The translations under genes and the position numbers were made by a program. A stretch of DNA of 21,807 bases from Beroe ovata (taxonomy: Eukaryota > Ctenophora > Nuda > Beroida > Beroidae). The stretch spans positions 22,724 to 44,530 of the forward strand of contig CAMPET010000403.1 of assembly GCA_946803715.1 (NCBI GenBank), given 5' to 3'. Shown one piece after another: positions 1 to 17,854 of this stretch. The notes below the pieces were generated by a model. It had not been told where the DNA came from, did no database searches, and saw nothing but the letters and a program-made list of their open reading frames with translations. The first letter of the stretch is position 1, and every line of letters begins with the position of its first letter.

Positions 1-1432
1 AAGGGAAGGGATTGATTATCTGTGTGACAGGGCAATCTCGAATGACAGCCACCATCCTGCACATGAATGTTTTGACAGATCATACCTGCTCCGATTTCGA
101 TGTAGGAACCCGTTTTGCGCTGGTGAGTGCAGTTCCAGTAATGACGTCAGTGATCAAAACTGCAAGAATTTATCATCTTTAGTGGAATCGAGATGCATTT
201 AAATCATTTCTAAGATTAGTTTTTCTCAGACACCGTATACTGGACATTTTCCAATAGTTATGAGTTCCAAAATTGATTTTACCACTTACCAATCATCGCG
301 AGATCACAGAGTATTCCTGTTAGATTGGTGATGGACAGGAGTGAAGGCAGTCCCTCGCCATTTGACTCATAAGTCAGCCAGTGCAGAAGCGGCAGGAGAA
401 GGGAGACGAATTGGAATCCATTGGTGGCCAAGAACAACTGTGAGAGGATAGGAAAATAATGAAGAGTATAAGTAAACTTGAAGTATCCGATTTTGGTTCT
501 CTATCAGTATTTTAATTTCTCATCCCATACCTGCATGGTGGTTACAACAGCTCCTCCTTTACAAATGACATTGTATATGGAAGGACCAAAGCAAGCACAG
601 GCTGCACCAAACATCAGGAGGAGTAGAATGTATGAGGTTTTCAAACCTGGGGGACGTGATTGACTAGCAAAATACCATGAAAAATAACATACAGGAAGAC
701 TGATTACGTAATTGACGGCCAAAACACACACTAACCTTGCTCTTCAGTGCTCAGATGACCACCGGACTGCCCTTCATTCAGGAGAATCAGTTCCATGCTC
801 ACCTTGTTTTGGGTTGGATAGTGCTTGTGACAGGTTGCTGAATCAACAAATAGAGCATAATAGGTTGCAGGCTCAGGTGACCATGTTAATGAAAATACCC
901 GGTCTTTATAGTCATCTCTCTTTGGAAACACTGAAATATTGAAGTATGCACTCACTAACTTCCAAGTCATTGAACACAACAAGGGGCAGAAAGAGCATGT
1001 TTTGCTTACCAGAAAAAGATGCTTTCTTCAATCTTTTACTACAATCTGGCTCTTTTTCTAATAACTTCTCTCTTGTGAAGAAATACAAGCCACCTATGGT
1101 GTCATTTCCCTTTAATCTAGCCTTTGCATTCGTGCCTGAATGATGGTAAAGCTAGACAAGAACAGAAAAAAGATATATATCAGAAGAGATCATGAGCATA
1201 TCAAACCACAGTGATACCTTGAAATGTAAATTTGGAAACAATCAACCCTTGGTTGTCTCTTGCTTCTTGGGAATCTGATACAAATCTGGGGTGAAGGAGG
1301 CAGGTAGTTCAACAGCCTTAGATGTCATTGACAGTCTCCATACATCAAAGGAACAACTTTCTCTCACCTGATTATTTTGGCTACAGTCACTGTTCCCAAT
1401 ATCAAGAAGCAGAGCAACCTCAGAACACCCAT
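1..1432 (-). CDS. GPR180/TMEM145-like seven-TM family membrane protein (3' end unresolved)
   Basis: I assembled this gene from phase-matched exons on the minus strand: 1432-1368, 1285-1218, 1135-1010, 930-736, 646-531 and 437-290, then a last piece beginning at 119 or 56. Every junction is GT-AG and the frame is kept throughout. The start gives a signal peptide (MGVLRLLCFLILG, then TVTVA). A secreted-side domain of about 130 residues follows and contains LLNEGQSGGHLSTEEQG, which resembles the conserved LN...HFS.dE.G segment before the first membrane helix in the GPR180/TMEM145 (intimal thickness-related receptor) family. Hydrophobic stretches lie at about residues 156-178, 191-212 and 221-240. 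The segment LTYESNGEGLP matches the family's Y..dG.G.P loop. Using the acceptor before position 56, the protein continues GWWLS, like the family's GWT motif, and then stops at 16-18. That would leave only three helices, so exons may continue beyond the window. Family members are GOLD-domain, GPCR-like proteins; the ligand and role here are unknown. Confidence 0.62.
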
Positions 1433-2870
1433 AACACCCTATCTTATACACTTATGATATGGACAATTTAAGCTTGTGTAAAAAATCAATTGATTCATGG
1501 GCATCATCCGTTTACAGACTCATATATTCCAAGCAAAAAGCATAAATTGAAAATAAAGTAAGGCTCAGATCACATGATCATTATAAGTGTGTCACAAAAG
1601 TAATCTCTATTATAGTTATCTCCTTTAATCAATTCCGATAAAATTGAGAAAATGAGCAAATATGAAATTAGCAACAAATAGCTGAATTGAGAAATAGCTG
1701 AATTCATATTTTAAATTTCTAAACATACATTAAATAAGAATCCTATTTGGGTATCTGTTTTCGAATGAAAAAAGGTCGGGTGTTACCTGAGCACTGTATC
1801 GAGTCGAGCGCGCGCTCAGCCTTAGACGACCAAATTATTTGCATATTTAAAAATATGCGCGATTGCGCACGCGCTGCATCTCAACAATGCAATGACAGTA
1901 CAATCATTGCCGATTACAATTGTTTGGCAATGCTAGGCCCACTGCCCAGCCGACGCGAGCAGAGAAGCGGCGCCGCGCACGCCAGCTCGAGTGATGTTTG
2001 AGTGCCAGCGCGCGCAATACAGATTTTGAAGCTCTCGTCAGAGAAATAAAGTATATAACATCGCCAAACGAATACAGAATAAAGTTAAATACTGCGTGCT
2101 TGCAGTGCAGCGCAAGATAGCAAGATTGCTTTGGCATTTGGAAGCGCGCGCATGGCACCCATACATCATTAATCATCATATCGATAGAATGATAAATGAA
2201 CATGAAAGAAATACAAAATACAAATATTCATGTGACGTCCTCATATTTCATATTAACTCCAGTGTTGAGCTGCACGCTGTTCATACTCAGTCGAAAACGT
2301 AGGCATGCGATCATAGCATATAGCCCTTAATGTTGGTGGCTGATCTCATTTCTTCCATGAAATGTGGAGCATATGGGTCAACATAATGGTTTATAAATTT
2401 ATTCACTTCCAAAAAATCAACATAGCTCAACATATGCAATGGTGGAAATGTCTAATATTCATTTAATTTACTTATTGCTAAGAATAAGATACCTCTGTAA
2501 ATTTAGTACCTGTTTTGTCTCATTTGATGTTAATGAAATTATGATCACCCAACTTGTACCTTTGCTATTCCAAAAACTTTTGAAGGTACTGCTGTGACCT
2601 GTGCTCGTGTAGATTAGGCTAACAAATGTTATTAGGTATTAGTTGTAGTATTAGGTATTTGATGCAGTTAGGTAGTAGATGTAGTTCCATGTATAAGATG
2701 AAGTTCCAGGTGTAGTTCCAGTATTAAATATTGTAGTGAAACAATGTATCTCCTAAAGGTTTCCCGAAGGTGAACCAATATTCAATTCAATATCAAATCA
2801 GATAGGGGTATATTTTTATTTCTGTTAATGCTCAAACTTATGTGATCAGACTGGACATGTAATTGGTTTG
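1433..2870. promoter_or_regulatory. Head-to-head intergenic region between the GPR180-like gene and WAC
   Basis: No exon is recognisable in these 1.4 kb; the open frames here have no family-like content. The stretch lies between two divergent starts, so it should hold both promoters. The patch at 1795-2160 is CpG-rich inside AT-rich DNA, with a perfect palindrome GAGCGCGCGCTC (1806-1817), an inverted repeat GCATATTT-AA-AAATATGC (1841-1858), a GCCGCGCA octamer (1972-1979) and a TATA-like GTATATAA near 2050. A CRE-like TGACGTC lies near 2232. From 2630 to 2735 there are degenerate GTAGTTCCA/TTAGGTA direct repeats. A non-coding first exon of WAC could lie here, but I cannot place it. Confidence 0.45.
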
Positions 2871-4183
2871 ATGGAGAAGAGTAATCACTTCAAACCAGTG
2901 GACTACCACTCCATAACTGAGTGGCTAGAATGTGTCAGCAGCTCTGGTATGTGATAAAGTGAAAAACCAGTGTAGCAGTTTCTTGTAACAGCTATTATAA
3001 CAGTTATAATACTTGTGAATTCAATTAAATTGCTCAGAGTGTTTTTTGCATCACTTTGCATCTGAGATACACTATGTATTTAAATACAGTTGCATCTAAT
3101 TACTATTCATTTCAATCTAATTACTATTCCTTCAGGTAAGAAGTATTACTACAATTCAAGGACATGTGAGTCAACATGGGAAGTTCCTGCAGAGTTCATT
3201 AGGAATGCAAAGAAGTACAGACCTGAGAAACCCAAAGTCTTGGACATTTCCCCAAGCTCAGGTGTCAGACCAAGTTTGCTTAATAACCTTGAAGAAATAT
3301 TTACAGTGTCCCTGCTCATTGATTGGGTTTTTACATTTTTGAGATGAACATAACTTACTACTGACTTCCCAATTCCAACATTTCAGATCATATAGCAAAG
3401 AAGTTCAAGGGTGAAGGCTTACTCCTCACTCCAACATCAATACCAAAATCAAATGGGACATCACACAGCCCAATGACAACTTCATCTCGTGCCCTACAGA
3501 ACAGCCCACTCGCCAGTCCCCTCTCGACAATCAGCCCAACCACGCCGTCAAGTGTGAAGATCAGTTCATCCCTCCCTGGAGTTGCCGGGTCGATCACTGT
3601 CAACCACAGTGAGGAGGGTCGTCATGACAACAAGTACAGTTCCCATGACAACAACAACAAGCTGAGTGCACGTGCTGCAATCAGCCGAAGACAGAGTCTC
3701 AATCACAAATCGTCATCTGATCTGGACATAGTGAGTCTCCATGAGGGAATCCCATCTCCGGTCATACACAAGGATGGGAAGAGATCTAATAACAGTTCTC
3801 ACAGCTCATCCCCCACTAATCACGGCAAATCCTCCCTGGACCGCCAGCCACCACACAAACTCAGTAAAATACTCAGCTCCTCCCTGGGGCAGGATGAAAC
3901 TACCCCCAACCAAAACGATATCATACGGACAAAATTCCTAGACCCAGCTTCGATCAGTTTGCTGGCAAACCCGGCTGCCGAATTGCTCGAGAAGCAGAGT
4001 AATCAGTTGCATAACGAGGGCCGGCGGTTGCTTGACGTGGACTTGATACGGACGATTGCGGACTGTGCGAATCTGCGGGCCGTGCAAGACGTTCAGAGTC
4101 TCCGGGCTATGAACATTGAACATAAATTGGAGCTGTTACGGAGTCATATCAAGTGGTTGGAAGAGGGTCATGATTTCACGTGA
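2871..4183 (+). CDS. WAC: WAC homologue: WW domain adaptor with C-terminal coiled coil
   Basis: There are three exons, 2871-2946, 3136-3261 and 3387-4183, with GT-AG junctions in matching phase, giving 332 aa. The WW domain covers residues 17-45, with signature W18, YYYN at 29-32, W40 and P43. It is split by intron 1 right after the SSSG turn, as expected for WAC. A long Ser/Pro/His-rich low-complexity middle follows (about residues 85-245). The C-terminal helical region from about 249 (KFLDPASISLLANPAAELLEK, continuing to the LLRSHIKWLEEG end) matches the conserved WAC coiled coil. In animals WAC bridges the RNF20/RNF40 H2B ubiquitin ligase to RNA polymerase II and also affects autophagy and mitosis; it is nuclear. 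The start is the first in-frame ATG after a stop near 2827. The protein is much shorter than vertebrate WAC (about 650 aa) and lacks its Arg/Ser-rich N-terminus. A further upstream exon cannot be excluded. Confidence 0.88.
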
Positions 4184-4837
4184 TACACGCCCACAGAGAG
4201 CCACGTGGTGTTATTTATTATTACTTGTAACTATACCATATGATTGTCTGATGTACCTACAATAGGAGAAGAGTTGGTCAGTTCGCAAATTTCACAGTCC
4301 TAGAATGTCCTATTTCACTATTCCTATGATGTCCTATTTCACATGCTGCCACATATGCTTGCTATTTGCTGCGATACTAACATTTCCTAGTTCAGAAGCT
4401 TTTTAAAGTTGTGTTTATAGTAGAGTGAGCTATTTTCGATTTGTCTACGAGATTTGAGATTCCTACTGTTCCCTAGTCAGTTATCATAGGGTAAATTAAA
4501 GGATTTGAAGGCGATTTTCGGGTCTGAAATAACATTGTAATGATGAAAACTGGGTAAAAGTTGGAGTAAAGGAGTAATCCGTGTGTGATTCTTGGTTCAG
4601 TTCAGTTCCCGAGTGTATTTCTTACTTGTGTTGATCACTATGATAATTAATCCATCGTGTTTCACTGTCCAATTAATTGAGACCTCATCAAATTCCCTCC
4701 GTTCCCCTCCACGAAAACAAAATTTCACCCCTCCCTCAAATTATTACCACTTCCCAATTTAGACTTTGTTCACAGGCTCCCTAACTCTTATCCTCAAAGT
4801 GACCACCCCATAATACCATGGTCCATGATTTGTTATA
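4184..4837 (+). other. WAC 3' UTR and WAC-eIF6 spacer
   Basis: No coding potential is visible. The AT-rich stretch after the WAC stop has a repeated phrase TCCTATTTCAC (about 4307 and 4331) and one ATTAAA hexamer at 4495-4500 that could serve as a poly(A) signal. No AATAAA is seen close to the stop. The spacer ends at the MITE-like element. Confidence 0.4.
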
Positions 4838-4991
4838 AAGCCCTTTTCTCGTCCAATAGGAGGGTCCCAAATGTTTCTTGATCACGTGACGGTGGTTGAC
4901 CAATGAAGATATGGACACAACCAATGAGAATACAGAAACGCGGTCACGCGATCAAAAACATTTGGGACCCTTCCCCAAGGGTACCCTTCTC
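4838..4991. mobile_element. MITE-like inverted-repeat element, copy 1
   Basis: Two opposing arms, GGGTCCCAAATG (from 4862) and CATTTGGGACCC (about 4959-4971), extend inward to TGATCACGTGAC and GTCACGCGATCA. They enclose a short spacer with no coding capacity. The right end reads GGGTACCC then TTCTC before TA, like the end of copy 2 in eIF6 intron 2; the left outer end is more diverged, so that boundary is approximate. The spacers of the two copies align loosely (both contain ACAACC.ATGA.AAT). The element lies directly upstream of eIF6, about 85 bp before its start codon, so it probably forms part of that promoter. Confidence 0.6.
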
Positions 4992-5074
4992 TAATATTAA
5001 AGTCCGACTTTACACCAAATCATCTCCCCCTCACCTATTCTAGCATCCTAGCTGATAGCGATATAGAAGTTGAC

Positions 5075-5222
5075 ATGGCTCTGCGAACACAGTTCCAGAA
5101 CAGTTCCGATATCGGCGTGTTTTCTAAACTGACAAACAGTTACTGTCTCGTGCCAGTGGCCGAATGTGAGGCGTTTTACAGCGTGTTTGAGGGCGAGCTG
5201 TCAGACGTGATCAAGGTATGTG

Positions 5223-5255
<33 letters not shown>

Positions 5256-6896
5256 TTGTGTGTGTGTTACCATGGTGATCAGTTATGACGTCATCTGGGG
5301 ACCTCATTTGGGTGTGGGTGTAGATCGTATATCATCTCTCTAATTAATGAAGTGTATACATTATACAAGTACAATGTTGGCATGGTTAGTAGACATGATA
5401 TTGACATTGCACATGCCCAATTTACACACCAAATAACCCAATTAAAACGCACTCAATTTCAACATACGTGATAGACACATGACACTGATGCACACCCAAT
5501 TTAAACAGGTGATACATACAACGATAGGCAATTGTCGGATTGTTGGGCGACTGTGTGTCGGAAACAAGAACGGTCTTCTTCTCCCAAATTCAACGACAGA
5601 CAAAGAGCTCCAGCATCTCAGGAATAGTCTGCCAGATTCTGTGAAATTAGGTACATTTCACGCCATCTGCATATTCTTCAGTGATTATTTTCCTGAAATA
5701 GGTATATGTGTACGTTAATTTCATAGTTTACACAGTGTACATTTGCAGAGAGCAATGTATAGATACGTACATTTCACCTGTGTACGTGATACATCTTCAC
5801 TGTGATGTTCATTTAGCGGCGCGCAACCGGCACTCCCAGAAAGTATAGGAAATGTTATCCTTGGGGAGGGGTCCCAAATTTTTTCTGTCACGTGACAGCA
5901 TTTGACAAACGATAACACAGATACAACCGATGAAAATCAAGGAACACTGTCACGTGATCAAAATCATTTGGGACCCCTCCCCAATAATACCATTCTCTAT
6001 TGCTTACTAATATTATTTTTCTACTTTCAGCGAGGGTTGAAGAGAGGTTGTCTGCGTTGGGGAATGTGATAGCTTGTAACGATTATGTGGCTCTGGTTCA
6101 TCCTGATTTGGACAGAGAAACGGAGGAGGTCCTAGCTGATACATTGAGTAAGTGTACTCAGTGTATAGTGTATACTCAATACTCAGTGTGCATAGTATAG
6201 CGAGTGTACTCAGAATATACATTCTCTATTATCATATGTACAAATCACATTGAGTGTACTCACATAGGGAGTTTAATCATTGTGAAGTCAAGGATTTAAA
6301 TAACAGAATTCACATACCAGTACAAGTATCCCTCCCTCCTCTCAGAAGTGGAGGTGTTCAGGCAAACACTGGCTGGTCAAGTTCTTGTCGGGAGTTACTG
6401 TTCCATAACTAATCAGGGAGGCATGGTCCATCCTAAAACACCGGTTAGTAAGTATATGTTCTTTGTTTCATTTTGCGTTTAGTAAGTATTTTACGGTTAG
6501 TGACTTGGATATGAGTTAGCTTCACAGGATATTGTGATTGAACTTTCTTCTTCTAAATTGTAATCATCTAGTCAATCACCAGCCCAGCCTATATATGAAT
6601 GTTTGGGGGAATTCAGACATCAGTTTCCTGACTCCCCCTTCTCTCAGATAGCAGACCAGGAGGAACTCTCATCCCTTCTCCAAATTCCACTGGTGGCCGG
6701 TACCGTGAACCGAGGCTCTGGCGCTGTGGGCGCCGGCATGGTCGTTAACGATTGGATTGCGTTCACCGGCATAGACACTACGGCGACCGAACTATCACTT
6801 GTCGAGAACATTTTCAAACTCTCCGATAAGGGTGATAGGAATGCTCACAATGTAAACCAGATGAGGAGTGTTTTAGTGGAAAGCATGATGACGTAA
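5075..6896 (+). CDS. EIF6: Eukaryotic translation initiation factor 6
   Basis: There are five exons, 5075-5215, 5509-5650, 6031-6147, 6346-6443 and 6648-6896, with consistent phases. They give 248 aa, against 245 in human. The protein starts [21 protein letters not shown] and follows eIF6 along its whole length: [112 protein letters not shown] and GMVVNDW. eIF6 is the pentein-fold factor that binds uL14 on the 60S subunit, blocks premature 40S joining and is needed for 60S biogenesis in the nucleolus; SBDS/EFL1 removes it. The ATG is the only one that fits the conserved N-terminus. Intron 1 opens with a long UG repeat, and intron 2 carries a MITE-like element just before the branch site (TACTAAT, about 6005). 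There are no frame defects. Identification is secure. Confidence 0.96.
5218..5267 (+). repeat. (GT)n microsatellite at the eIF6 intron 1 donor
   Basis: About 50 bp of GT dinucleotides, interrupted by three GTTTG variants, begin at the 5' splice site itself (AAG|GTATGTGTGTG). In the transcript this is a UG repeat directly downstream of U1's target. Confidence 0.95.
5848..5997. mobile_element. MITE-like inverted-repeat element, copy 2 (eIF6 intron 2)
   Basis: This is a 150-bp near-palindrome. The arms run about 50 bp: GGAAATG...TTGGGGAGGGGTCCCAAAT then GTCACGTGACAG on the left, mirrored on the right by CTGTCACGTGATC then ATTTGGGACCCCTCCCCAA...CATTCTC. A TA dinucleotide sits at both borders (5846-5847 and 5998-5999), which fits the TA target duplication of Tc1/mariner- or PIF-type MITEs. 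There is no open frame. The right end is about 33 bp before the eIF6 exon 3 acceptor and just upstream of its probable branch site. The element is better preserved than copy 1. Confidence 0.72.
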
Positions 6897-9104
6897 TAGA
6901 TATAGAGACCTGATGGTGGTTTTCATTTATCCGTTGTCGATTTTATCTCAGATATGCCATATTTGTGAGGGATGTCAAATCTGGGTTTTTACTGTTTTAT
7001 AGAGGTTGATGGATAACTTATTAACTGGCTTTCACTATAGCGATTTTCCGCAGTTTCATAACAGAAATGAAAACTTCTTTTTAAATACGACCCTAAATTT
7101 GGCTTTGTTTACGAAGCAGTCGCAAATACTCATCTGTCTCATTTGGCTCAATATTGAGAGAATTCATGCTCGAATCTTATTTGTTCTGGGGACTCAAAAG
7201 CAAATTTTTAAATTTTGTGAAGTCAATGTCAAATATTTGATCAAGTACGTCAACCGCTGCTTCACATAAATTCAGAAAATTTTGTGCGCGGCGCGGAAAA
7301 GCAAACTTTTTCAGCATTAAATGCGCTTAAGTTATTGCAAAAACTATTGCCGTCAGCAACGCGCACGCGCGTTCTTGTCATATGCATGTAAATTTCAGTC
7401 GAAATTCTTCAAATTACAACGCCTTTTTCCACAATTGATACCCTGGAAAAATTTTCATAGCCAATTTGTTCACTCAACGCCGATTTGATAAGTGAAAAGC
7501 GGATGTTACATTAAACAATTTAGCACAAATAGGTATAGCAATCTATATACATAAATAACATACACCCAATGTATACGCCCCTTCACCCTTTACTGCGAGC
7601 CCCAAAAACTCAACCAAGGACAAAGAAAGAGAGGGCCTGTAAAGCAGAGAGAGAGATACAGAGGATAAAGGGGGCCGGGCAGAAGTCAGCAGGGTCACCA
7701 GTATAAGTGTTTCCGCGTACGTGCCCTATATTTCAATCTCGAAGTTTTGGATAATACCACTTTTAGCGAAGACGGAGGTAGACTTTTTATAATCCAAGAG
7801 AAAAGTTATCTATTTGGTTGATGAAAACAAGCTTTTGTGGATGGTGGCATTATCCGTTGTTATTATAGTGGTGTGTTCTATTTACAAAATAAAAATAATA
7901 TAACACCAAAAGAGATTCCTAAGTTTAGAATGATTTTTCGCTCTTTTTAGATATTGGATCAATCTTAGCAATCATGAATTTCACACCCCTCTAATAAACT
8001 TTAACTGTAACTCATTTTCTAACAATAACGTGATTCTTATATAATGAAAACGTTCACTCAAACTAGCCGAAAACGGGATATCCATGTCCCAAGATCCAAA
8101 CTAAATCAATCCCTCGGACCATAGATCCTAGAACCATAGATCGAAATTCTGAAGCCATCATTAACTGACTACTTAGTAGTCAGTGAAAAGGAAGAAGAAG
8201 CCAAATAAGTTAACGGAAGAAAGCATTTAATTCTCCATATGACCATGTTTAATGTTATCTATATTCACTCCTCAAAATTAAACAGAGTCGTAACATAAAA
8301 CATTGTAAAATTCAACTCAATTTAGAAAATGGTATTCATAATATATTGCAAATGGGGTGTGAAGGAAACTACAACTTGTCAACAAATCTTATTGACAACA
8401 AGTGGGCGGGATTCAGATTTCCGAACACAAGGAACTATCTTGGGATAAATTACAAAGGTCTGATGAGATACGGACGTAATATTGAAACCTGAATGACATT
8501 TCTCACAGTCATTTTTACAATAATACTATCAAACTGTGAATCAGTAAATCGGTTATGGTCTGAGACCAATTTGCATCGAGACCCGACAAAAATGAATACT
8601 GGTCCCTATGCAAAACAAGGGATGACTAGCATGTCAAAAACAAAAATATCAAAAGATTACTTTTACACGGTAATGTACTATTTTCGATGATAGATAGTAC
8701 TATTTTCTGCATAATCATATTTTTCAAGCTAGTTTGAAACCGCTTGTCCTCCCTTATTTGACATACAGACCAATGAAAGTTGTGTAATAATCATTGGGGA
8801 CTCCCTGATCCGTCGAAATGATGGAGTTGACGTGAGAGAGTCCCTCTAAATTGAATACAACATAGAACAACACCACGTCGTAATTAATCAATTAACAAAA
8901 TATATGTGTGCGTAAAGAGACCGACTTATTTCTAAAGTGGTCACATCAATAACCAATGACCAATCAATCTCACTGGATAAACAATGTGTGAATCGGCAAT
9001 ATTTCATCAGAATGGAGGCCTGTCACACTATCATAAATTCTCCTCAATACTGCCTAGTAGGAATCTGATACTCAGTAAAATAATCACTTCTCCTGCCCGG
9101 TTTT

Positions 9105-9290
9105 AACCACAACGCGCGCCGCGCACACCGCACGTGGAACACAGCACGTGCTCTGACAGCCATGGCTGTCGCACGTGCGAGCGTGCGCACGTCATTGTCA
9201 TTACAAATTATATCAGCTTTTTAAATATCAGTAAAGGTCACTTAACCAATTAGTGTGCGATAGCACGCTCTTAATTAGTTAATTGACCTG
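9105..9290. repeat. Cluster of palindromes and hairpins 3' of DDX3
   Basis: The perfect 16-bp palindrome GACAGCCATGGCTGTC (9155-9170) is flanked by two GCACGTGC boxes. It is followed by an imperfect long hairpin of about 50 bp (9237-9286): arms GGTCACTTAACCAATTA and TTAATTAGTTAATTGACC around an inner GTGC-GATA-GCAC stem. A GCCGCGCA octamer is at 9118-9125. The cluster could fold as RNA or extrude as a cruciform; its function is unknown. Confidence 0.6.
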
Positions 9291-9390
9291 TATTGCTACA
9301 CCAAGTGTTTTGAGATTAACAGAGCAAACAGCAAGTAGTATGCTGGGCTATAACGTCACTGAAAGAAAGGCTGTGTCGTCATAGCAACGT

Positions 9391-9420
9391 TGACGTCACC
9401 AGGGAGTGATGACGTCATCA
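9391..9420. promoter_or_regulatory. Paired CRE sequences in the DDX3 3' UTR
   Basis: TGACGTCA at 9391-9398 and the 14-bp palindrome TGATGACGTCATCA at 9407-9420 match the CREB/ATF consensus. They lie just beyond the DDX3 stop codon, so a promoter role is not obvious. They could serve an enhancer or simply be chance palindromes. Confidence 0.35.
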
Positions 9421-9434
9421 TGATACACATCAAG

Positions 9435-16842
<7,408 letters not shown>

Positions 16843-17854
16843 GCTATTCTGGTAAATGAAGAATATTACCAAGGGTGAAAAATAAGGGACAAATAGACTG
16901 TATGAGAATAATCACACAACTGCCTAAAAACAGATATGACAATCAATTGATATAGAGATCTATGAAAAAGGACATCTAGGTATATGTTGATATGCACATA
17001 AGACTGACCATAGTTATTATGGAATAATAAATCCTAATCATACTAAAATAGAGATGCTTGAAAGTTCGATATGAGTTCGGATGACTAAAAAAATTAAAAA
17101 TTTTTGCATCAATAATTTGTGTGCACACGTTGCGCGCCCCTGTTCTACTCAGTGAACTGAAAAGTCGTAGAAAGGAGACCAGCGCGCGCGGAGTATTTGG
17201 GTCACGCAGCGCGGGAACAATAATTTGTTATTTTGCTCTGAAGACTGAAGGGTTGTTATGGCATGACAGATTGAAAACAAATTCAAAAACGGTATTTGAA
17301 ACTCAAATACATATTGCGGAATACATATTGTTGAGCCGCGCAATTGAAGAGCCGCGCAGTCTTCGAGCCGCGCATTATAAATTCAAATATTTGCAAAATA
17401 ACTTGTTTTTTCGTCTTGGTCAAATTCTGTTAAGTTCTTCTGTTCTTATACATGTCGTTTAGCTCAATAGGACTCCATAAATGCACTACTTAATTTTTTT
17501 TGAATTTGGCAGTTTTCAGAATAGATGTCAAAATTATTGTTGCTAAAATTAAGTTTTGTTCAGAATGTTGTGCTGTCATTTAATTTGCATCATATTACAG
17601 ATCTTTTATCATCATTCAGTTATGCGTTTCTTTGGATTAGTCAGTTTGCTGGCTGTTTTCTTGAGAGAGCCATCTCTCATTCAGGCGCTAACCCTTTGCA
17701 CAAATACTGATTGGAAATCTTATCCTTTACCCTTGTTTAGGATAAGGGCTTATAACTTCATACTGAAAACTCATTGGAAGTATCCTAATAAATGCATCAT
17801 TTGATGCAGAGAAATAGAAGAACTTGCTATTTCAACATCTAAAGCTTTTCCTAC
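16843..17854. promoter_or_regulatory. Bidirectional promoter region between DDX3 and the Na+/H+ exchanger
   Basis: The two genes start head to head about 1 kb apart. The middle (17120-17380) is CpG-rich relative to its flanks: GTGCACACGTTGCGCGCCCC, CCAGCGCGCGCGG and CACGCAGCGCGGG. Then come three GAGCCGCGCA units at exact 16-bp spacing (17333, 17349, 17365). An open frame from 17639 encodes a leader-like MRFFGLVSLLAVFL, but I find no good donor to join it to the exchanger. No clear TATA box. Confidence 0.5.
17333..17374. repeat. Three GAGCCGCGCA units spaced 16 bp
   Basis: The 10-mer starts at 17333, 17349 and 17365, each followed by an unrelated 6-bp spacer (ATTGAA, GTCTTC, TTATAA). Conserved cores with variable spacers at regular spacing look more like transcription factor sites than a sliding repeat. 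Confidence 0.7.

Larger units (their letters stand above)
6897..9434. other. Non-coding region between convergent eIF6 and DDX3
   Basis: I see no gene on either strand; the longer open frames are compositionally random. It should hold the 3' UTRs of eIF6 (from the left) and DDX3 (from the right). Visible structure: a CpG patch at 7284-7375 with GCGCACGCGCG; a perfect 10-bp hairpin ACTGACTACT-T-AGTAGTCAGT at 8164-8184; palindromes clustered at 9105-9290; and CRE sequences at 9391-9420 that fall in the DDX3 3' UTR. AATAAA-type hexamers occur near 7888, a long way from the eIF6 stop, so the true cleavage site is unclear. Confidence 0.5.

Noticed and set aside
1747-2302. Open frames on both strands in the CpG-rich patch
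   Set aside because: Overlapping frames in GC-rich palindromic DNA with no domain, no splice context and biased composition.
6152-6262. Repeated GTGTACTCA phrases in eIF6 intron 3
   Set aside because: Short, irregular copies in an AT/GT-rich intron; likely degenerate simple sequence.
7006-7269. 87-residue open frame downstream of eIF6
   Set aside because: No recognisable family, AT-rich composition, and located in the likely 3' UTR or spacer.
17639-17710. Signal-peptide-like leader MRFFGLVSLLAVFL as NHE exon 1
   Set aside because: It looks plausible as a leader, but no good donor follows and the acceptor side before 17855 is weak; left as a possibility only.
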